Positions 56,571 to 64,000 of a stretch of DNA of 64,000 nt are shown one piece after another. The stretch's first letter is position 1, and each line of letters starts with the position of its first letter. Position numbers and translations under genes: made by a program. This DNA comes from Calonectria ilicicola (Eukaryota; Ascomycota; Sordariomycetes; Hypocreales; Nectriaceae): the NCBI GenBank assembly GCA_020809705.1, contig CP085826.1:5518001-5582000 (forward strand), given 5' to 3'. The notes beneath the pieces were generated by a model. That model was not told the origin of the DNA. It did no database searches and saw only the letters and a list, made by a program, of their open reading frames with translations.

Positions 56571-59500
56571 GGTGATGATGGTATTTACAATTCGAGAGAG
56601 AGAAAAGGACGACGGCGAGGTTTAATGCGTCCCGGTTGCAAACCGAGTTCCTCCAGACGCTGGCACTGTCCTTAAGCCCATTCAGCTTCGTGCTGGAAAG
56701 AAGCGGAAGTGCCCTTAAGAGCAGGGCTGTGTGGCCAATGTTGTCGGATAGTGGGGGGGTTCGTTCAGATCCTCGCTTGGTGGCGGGGTGCAGACTATTT
56801 CATCGCTAGCGAAAGACGGTCGAGGTGGGAGAGACGTAGGTTCGACGCTGTGCGCGGAGGCCCAAGAAGTAGGCAGTTGAACAATGGGCAAAGTGAATGT
56901 CGCGATTATCGTAGCCCGGGGTGGGCTGTTGATGTCTGAGAGCGGTTGGATCGCCTGTGGAGGGGACCGTTGTTTGGTCAAGGGCTGGATGCCAAGGGCT
57001 GGATGCATCAGCAGATGGACGAGGGTGACGGGTGACAGTGGAGGGTGTCAGCGGGCCGTATTGCGTACCTGGAATCAGGACTGAAGCGAGAGCCTAAGAC
57101 CACATGCCCGAGGGAGGGAGCATGACTGTGATCACCAGAGTGAGCGTAAGGAAAAAAAGGGGTGTGAGTGCGGTTACGTGAGTGTTTAAAGGAAAAAGAC
57201 ATTCTGCATAGCCTGCCATGTTTCTTTTGCCCAGCTTCTCTCCACTGATTTGCACGTTGCCTTTTCCATAGTCTGGATCAGCGTGGTTCTGGGAGGATGG
57301 ACCCTGCTTGACGGCTGCAGCGTCTGGGCTCCGCTGGGCTTATCGCCCTGCAGCTTAGCGGCGGGGCATTGTAAAGCTCCCCGAGTCCGAGTACTGGCCT
57401 GGTACAGAGCATCAATATGTATATAACGGCTTTGTTACAAGTACCGACTAGGTGAAAACGATATGGGGGCTGTTATCGATAAACAGCCAAAAAGAAGGAA
57501 AAAAACAAAAAACAAAAAAAAACCACTCGTCGAACGGGGGCATTCCAACGCCATGACCGGGGTTGCGACTAAATCGCTCCGTTTCGGACTTGGGACACAC
57601 ACACACGATAGGACTCAAAAATACCCAACGGGTGGTGATCCGAGGGCCAATCAACACTCGCTGCGCATCTGCCAGGGGGGCTTATACGGGCCTTTGTGGC
57701 GAACTCTTCAAGGGAGGGCAGGACTGGGTGTGTGGTCCCCTCCACCTCTCTTCCCTCTAAGCAAGTGCGTGTGTCCGCGTGGCACTCCTTCCTGCACTAC
57801 TGTGAGGCTGTTGGAAATTTCATGATCATATGGCCGCATCAGTTATCTTGGTGAAGGCGCCAATTCCGGCTTTTCCTCATAATTTTCGTTTCTGTCTTTA
57901 TCTTGACCGGTCATGAGAGGCTAGCCAACTGACTCACGGTGGGAGAACAATAATGCTTTGTCACGACGGTCAAATGGATTTTGAACATGCTCTCCGAATG
58001 AGGTTACCGGCCGTTGGCTCCAGACCGAGACTAGCAAGCGAGGATGCGCAGTTTGCTTAACCAGTCTGGACGGTTCCGTGCAGGTCAAGGTTTGCTGCCC
58101 GGGACTGAATGCGGAGGCGAATCCGAAGGACACTGACTCAAGACGAGCTGAGCTGTCCCAACTATGGATTGCGATACCGAGGTTGCGGGTTAAACAATAA
58201 GACGTGACCTTGGAATCCACACTTTGGTATCCATTTACATGAGATGTCGAAAAGCAGATGCAATGTAGAGTCTCAGTTGGAGAGCACTTGACCGCTTCAA
58301 ACCAAATATCCATTTGGCTACGTCAACAGGTTGGCCGTGGATCAAAACGAAGAGAGGTGTCACCAAGGGCCTGTCTGAATCATCACAGTGCATGGTCTTC
58401 CACAAAAAAGTAAACACGAGCCTCTTAGTCTCTTGTGAGGGGGTTGGTCCGAGGTCACCGTCGAAACCTCAGTCGAGGTTGACTGAGGTTGGGGCATTTC
58501 GGGGCGGAAGCCGGAAGAGACCCTTGAAGTTGCCAAAGTAGGAGACCCCACCTTACTGCCCCTCACTCCCCCGGAGCCTTAACCCCGCAGCATCCTGTTT
58601 ATCGCTATCGTCAACCGTCTCAGCATGGGCGAACGGAATTTTACCAAAACCAACTCGCTAGGGGGCCCCTTCATGGCGGTTAAGCGGCCTAGCATTGATG
58701 GTGGGATGATATTACTAACATAATTTTTTTTTACGTTTGAGCCTGTGGCTGGATCATGTCATCCCTAACACCTTTCGTCTCACCTTCCTTTTTTTTTGTG
58801 GAGGCTGTGGCTCACTGGTTGCAGACTTGCGGTTTACACTTGTGTAAAGCCCGCAACCATTTCTTCTGCAGCCATCTCTTTCCGAATACCATCAGCAATA
58901 ATTTAATGAGACCACCTCTACAGAATTTAATACAATGTAAAAGGAAAAGCCTTATCATAGATGTGGGAGTTGGTGTCATCGTGGCGGGCGTTTGGTTGTC
59001 GAGCACCCACTTACTAGGTCACAGTCGCGTGCCTCGTGAGCCAACGACTCTTACGTCTATCACTGGGGTCTCCTGACTTTCTCGCACCAACAAACATGTT
59101 TAAACCCAGTATGCGAGCGCTGTGTTTCTTGGAAAGAAAGATACCTATAGGCAAGGTCAAAGACGATTTGAATCGAGTTTAATCTCTAGCCATATTTTGT
59201 CTTGCGCGGACATGTCGCGTCGCAATCAAATCGAAGAACAGGTCGAGACCGAAAGATTGCGTGTTTTTAAGTAGATTGCCCACTTCCAGCTCTCGGGCTC
59301 TCGTTGACCCCGGATAACTTTATATCTTGCGTCGTCACCCGTGACGTGCGTGCTTTGCTGCAGATAAAAAGGATCGCCTGAGAGCAGGGACGGAAGAGTT
59401 GCATCGAAATGTTTAGTCCACTGGCCGGCCCTACATGGACAAAATCGAGTCGTCGATCGTGTTGAACAGTGGAGCTTTTGGTGGTGGGCCCTGACGCAAT

Positions 59501-61047
59501 CCGAAGACAGGACATGATACAGGGCGACAACGATTGGCACCTTTGAAAAGACGGAGAAGGCTGCTGGTGCGATGCCGCTCCCACGTGGTCCCTGAATGAG
59601 AGGTATTTGCCCCAATGCATCTACATATGTACGCATTCCAGCAGACGGACTGGTCAAGAATGGAACAGCCATGCACTTGCAAACCTTTTTTAATCTTAAA
59701 TTCGTTTTCATTTATTCTCATTTGACATTTCTCGTAACTGGACATCATTCACCCCGTTGCATTTATATCAAATGAAAATAAGAGAACGAAAAGAAAGAGA
59801 AAAAAACCACCTTGCAGTGGGCCAGCTCATTTTCTTTGATGGGGCATTGTGTAGCGATGTCGTCATGGTCGCCTCCGTATCGATCCTCGACTCGGTAATA
59901 ATATGACGAGCCTCGTTCTGTCCAGGTGAACCCCCTGCATTGCGAGCGGCTCATGCACGATCCATCCATCTTGGCTGTGATGCATAAAAATCTCTTGAAG
60001 AGGGAACGGTCCGCTAAGTGGCGTTTAACCATAGGCATGTGCACAATCCAGCGCCGCTTAGCTGCGTTCAGCCCAAACTGCTGAATGCAATGGCGAGTGG
60101 TTGACGCCGTCCAGGGATGAGCCCCGTGAAGGCAGGGCGGAAACTCGCTGAAGCTATACGCCGCCGGCCTGCGCTGTGGCCCGCTGCTGCCCACGGGCCT
60201 CCCCTGAAAACGGGCCGGCACTCACTAAGACTCGCTGTAAAGAACCAAGCTGGGGAAGTGAAAAAAAATTTCCGCGGATGGCTTAGGTTGCCCAACCAGA
60301 GGGCTCTGATCTAGCACCCACCTCAACAGCATCTCAGCCTATGGAATCCAACCCAATCAGTCCTGGGAAACCCTGGCTTGATCCAATCCACTCTCTTCCC
60401 AAAACCACCACCCTCCTCTCCCGCCACATGAAGTCTGAGAGTGAGACGGGGAGCTTTCATTTCGTCCCTGCCTCGACTTATCCTCCAATCCTTCTCGGTC
60501 CTCTTGCTGCCGACGCCGAGAATCAGACAGAGGGTTTTGTCTGCTCCATTCTCCCTTTGTTCATTCCCCTCCTTAGTTAACACCCCCTCCGCGAGAACGC
60601 CCATCCATCCCGTTTCCCGCAGTGTCACCTGCAGCCTTGCAGCCCTCGCCCGCACCACACGCCTGTGTCGAGGTACCAACCTGCCTACGTCCCCATCCCT
60701 CCCACGCGCAAGACAGACTGGCAGGCCTGCCGTCCCCCCCAATGCACATCTGCTTCGTCTGCTGGCCCTGGTTTCTCTAAGACTTGATCGATTCTTCGCT
60801 CTCCAAGCTTCCCAGCCCTGAGTTTCAGTATCCCGCGACGAAGCCGCTCGCTCGCCCTGGTCCTCCCACGCCGCGTGTGACAGGGGCCCTTCCTTAGTGG
60901 CGACAACTTCCACCTGTACCCTAGCTATTTGTTTTCAGACCGAGATTTGCTGCTCGACCCCGCCATTCGCAAAAGCTCTCGCACTTCGCTCGTCCTAGCT
61001 CTACTACGTCCCCGGTCGTCGCTGGCCTTCTCTGGCCGCCTCCAATT
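56571..61047. other. 4.5 kb divergent intergenic region, F-box / PAS kinase
   Basis: No gene is supportable. The stretch 60300-61047 is pyrimidine-rich on the plus strand and probably forms the promoter and 5' leader of the PAS kinase gene. The first ~400 bases are the F-box promoter. Short CA and A/T microsatellites occur near 57510-57600. Open frames up to 196 codons on the minus strand (60323-60913) are the complement of the pyrimidine-rich leader and have no domain. Confidence 0.5.
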
Positions 61048-64000
61048 ATGCTACAGATGCATGGCGGACATCAGGATCATGGTACGCACTGCCCTACCAG
61101 CCTCCCCGCGTGGCACTGCCTACAGACTAGTACCCGCTGCCACCGTGAAGGCCTGCCCCCACTGACTGACAGCTGACCATGGTCCTCGTCCAGGCGCCGA
61201 AAACCACATGGAAGACGACGATCGCGGACGAGGCAAGCTGGAATCACAGCTCTCTCTCCCCAAAACTCGTAGCACCGGAAATCTGGCTTCAATCCTCGAA
61301 CCTACCGAGTCGGTGGGCCGTAGTCGATACCGCATGTCGTTGGATGCAACAGCGGCCGCGTCGGTCGCGGCCGACCTCGAGTCTCTCACTAGGTTCGTTG
61401 TGCTGAGCATGTGTCACTCGGCTCTGGGCGTGGTGAGCCGTCTCAGCCTGTTCCCCTGCTGACCACTCCCATCTCCCACAGGTCTCCCATCATCAACGAT
61501 CATGATCATGGCCTGGGTCTCTCTGGCCTCCGTCGGATAAGACAGCAACCTCCCCCGTCTCGAAATCCGACCATCTCCGGTTCCAATGCCCCTTCCCGAA
61601 GCCCCTCGGTGGCCGCGCTCTCCCGGTCCACTTCCATGAGTGCCATGGTCTCGAGTACTGGCGCCCTACCGCTTGATGGAGGTCCAACGTCGCCCAGCTT
61701 TTCTGAGGATTTGTCCCGGTTTCCATCAGAGTCGCTACACTCGTTCTCGTTCGCCCACCAGCCGGAAGACTTCATGCAGAACCGACAGAATGTCCTGAAA
61801 CGGTCTATCGAGTTTATGAAGGATCAAATGGGATTGCCCGTCAATTCCAACCCTATGCCCCTGGGTAGCCCTCAGGCAAAAGCCGTGAACGATATCGAAG
61901 CTCAGCAAATGTTGGATTTGATTGCTCGAATGGGGGCTGACAGTTCACAAAAGCAAGACATGTCTGCCCACTCGGGGTCGGTGGCCAGCCCTGGTAGTGT
62001 TTATGGGGGAAACCCGTCTGACAAGCTGTTCAGCCCTCGAGTTTCTAATTTGGATCTCTCCAAGTCGGATCAGGCCTCTTCCAATCCCTCAAGGGGCGAT
62101 GTTAGTCCCAAGTCCACTCCTGTGGATGGCGTCGAGAAGTCGAGTCGGACCCCAACAATTGAAAGCGGCACGACCGCCAAGACTTCTCCCCCCGTCTCGA
62201 GGCCTACTAGCCTGAAGAGAACAATGACGGATGTAATGTCCATTTCTGCACATGACAATGTGACGCAGCCTTTCTTTAGCGGACAGCCGATTTATCAAGA
62301 ACCACTAGCGTCCCCCGTTTTACAGCCGACTCCATCGACGGCCAACTTCCCAGCCTCTGTGGGCCCCTCACTAGGTCCTTCGGTCCATGGTAATACAAAT
62401 CGATGGGTTCCTGCCGCGCAGGCCATTTTCACTACCGAAGTCAAGCCCCCATGGACAATTATTGCTGCCAACGATTTGGCTTGCCTGGTATTCGGCGTCA
62501 CCAAGGCTGAGGTTCGAAAAATGGGCATTTTAGAGGTTGTTCAAGAGGAGAGGAGAGCATGGCTAGAGCGGAAGCTGCTCCGGAAAAATGAGGATGATAT
62601 TGATCAGGTCCAGAGCCCCTCCGGACAATCAACTCCTGCTGCATCAGCGGCCTCAGCACTTCTTGGTGGCCGGTCAGGCATCACTGCTCAACTTCTGAGC
62701 AAGCCGAATTCGAGGTCCCAGCCGAACAGTTACCCCCAGCGACGTGCTCAGACGGTTCATAGCGGGGATCCCAATCCTCCAAAGGCACGGGGCGGCGGTC
62801 ACCACCGAAACAATCTTTCTCGAGGGGTCTTGCTGTGCGGCGATGTTGTTCCTATCCAGAAGCGAAATGGCGCCACGGGCTCCGCGAGTCTCTGGGTTAA
62901 GGAGAAGCGGGTTGGTTTGATCTGGGTTTTGGAAGAAATCCACGAGGATGTGGCCTACATTACCCTCGACGAAGAAGGAATAATTCAAAAAGTTTCTGGT
63001 GCTACGGCTCCTATCTGGGGTGTCGAGTCTCTGCCCTCCGGCTACGATATCGCAACGCTTATTCCCCGGATTCCTCGGCAGGGCATTGACCCCAATACGG
63101 GCGAGATCGACTTTGCCCAGGTTACACGACGGAAGTATTTTACATGCCCACATTCTCCCAAAATCAACATTCCTTGCACTGTTGAACAGGTGAGAGGAAA
63201 GCTTGAGCTGCGTGTGTCAACGTTTCCTCACATGGCTGGTATCGTTGTTGTTGAGCCAGAGACGCTCAAGGTCCGCAGCTCGAATTCCGTGTTCTGTGGT
63301 GCGCTCTTTGGCTTCGAAAAATCCGAGGGGATGGCCATTAATTCCATTATCCCTGATTTCGACAAGATCTTAGAAACTCTAATGAACGAGGATGGGATTC
63401 AGCTTCTCGATGGCATGGTGGTTCCCGAACATCGTTTCAGGAAAGCCTCAGCCATGCTCGCCCTCAAAGAACATCGCCCTGACGCTGCCGCCGCATTTCT
63501 TAGCCCTACCGGCATTCCTGCCAAGCACCGTGATGGTTCAGACCTGAAGGTTGACGTCCAAATGCGCGTGGTTAAGAGCGAAAAGAAAACGCGGGTTATG
63601 AATGAGACTGTTGTCGAGGGCAGCGACGAAGAAAACTCCGGCTCTGAGTCTGGCGAGACCACCTTCGAAGTGACACATGCGGAAATCATGTATGCCTTGT
63701 GGATTACTTACTCACGCCATTTGCATGGTTCCCAACCCCATCTCAACATCGCCTCCCCTACTCCATCTGGAACTGCGACGCCATTGCACCAGCCCTCCCC
63801 TGGGCAAACCCCGGCCCATACCCCTATAGAGATTGCGTCTGACGATGACTCGCCAAAAAAGGATGTGATGTCGACGGCATCCTCCATCTCCAAACAAATC
63901 AAGGATGCTGCTCTTAGTGCCGCAGCAAGGCTGACCGGACAGCACAAGAGCCCACCAAAACCTGCTGAAAAGTCCTCTGACAAATCCCCTGAAAACTCTG
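61048..64000 (+). CDS. PAS-domain serine/threonine kinase, N-terminal part (runs off the window)
   Basis: Partial gene. Exons 61048-61081, 61194-61392 and 61482 to beyond 64000. Exon 1 contains two in-frame ATGs (61048, 61057; MLQMHGGHQDH) and joins in frame through GTACGC/TCCAG to GAENHMEDDDRGRGK. If exon 1 is wrong the start would be 61208. About 917 residues are visible. The Ser-rich N-terminus is followed by a PAS region at about 384-545 (WTIIAANDLACLVFGVTKAE, then GLIWVLEEIHEDVAYI), split by a long low-complexity insert, and a second conserved region (SSNSVFCGALFGFEKSEGM). The frame is open to the last base, and the expected C-terminal kinase domain lies outside. By resemblance to yeast Psk1/Psk2, it would sense nutrients and control UDP-glucose and glycogen partition and translation. 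The kinase assignment is inferred from the N-terminal architecture only. Confidence 0.82.

Noticed and set aside
60323..60913. 196-codon minus-strand frame near the PAS kinase leader
   Set aside because: Complement of a pyrimidine-rich leader, giving an Arg/Gly/Glu-rich chain with no domain.

Overview
This is a 64 kb window of a filamentous ascomycete nuclear genome. The genes carry short spliceosomal introns, mostly 53-112 nt, with GTANGT/GTGAGT donors, CTAAC or CTGAC branch sites and CAG/TAG acceptors. Gene content points the same way: an RRM-PUF protein, a PH-CRIB PAK kinase of the Cla4 type, a bZIP with a DUF3425-type C-terminus and a PAS kinase. I favour Sordariomycetes, probably Hypocreales, but that rests on protein resemblance only. 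I see no rRNA or convincing tRNA, no CRISPR, no telomere and no intact transposon.

Layout: I support sixteen complete protein genes and one partial gene. From left to right they are: RRM-PUF protein (-), Cla4 kinase (-), glycyl-tRNA synthetase (-), NIP7 (+), glutamate 5-kinase (-), ATP23 (+), Aurora kinase (-), an orphan 417 aa protein (-), TIP41 (+), a disordered charged nuclear-type protein (-), the mitochondrial DEAD-box helicase MRH4 (-), a CBM48 protein ending in a predicted tail anchor (-), IWR1 (+), a Myb/SANT-like protein (-), a histidine phosphatase (-), a bZIP/DUF3425 regulator (+), an F-box/LRR protein ending in a CaaX box (-), and the N-terminal part of a PAS kinase that runs off the right edge (+). 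Counting the orphan and the disordered protein among the complete genes, that is seventeen complete and one partial. Exon joins were worked out by hand; every model keeps frame and has a length divisible by three.

The genes are mostly housekeeping and signalling functions and do not form a pathway cluster. Themes that recur are translation and ribosome assembly (GRS1, NIP7, PUF), mitochondrial biogenesis (MRH4, ATP23, the dual-targeted GRS1) and growth or nutrient signalling (TIP41, PAS kinase, Cla4, CBM48 protein). Several regulatory genes have very long gene-free upstream regions: about 4.5 kb for PUF, 3.3 kb for Cla4, 5.7 kb for the Myb-like gene, and 4.5 kb between the F-box gene and PAS kinase. 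Intergenic blocks near 18.2-20.1, 38-39.4, 51.3-52.1 and 53.4-54.5 kb look AT-rich and may hold decayed sequence.

I found no clearly new multi-gene system. The most interesting single observations are the CBM48 protein whose last 70-nt exon encodes a hydrophobic tail, the F-box/LRR protein with a C-terminal CTVM prenylation motif, the stop-free in-frame intron of NIP7, and two proteins I cannot assign.
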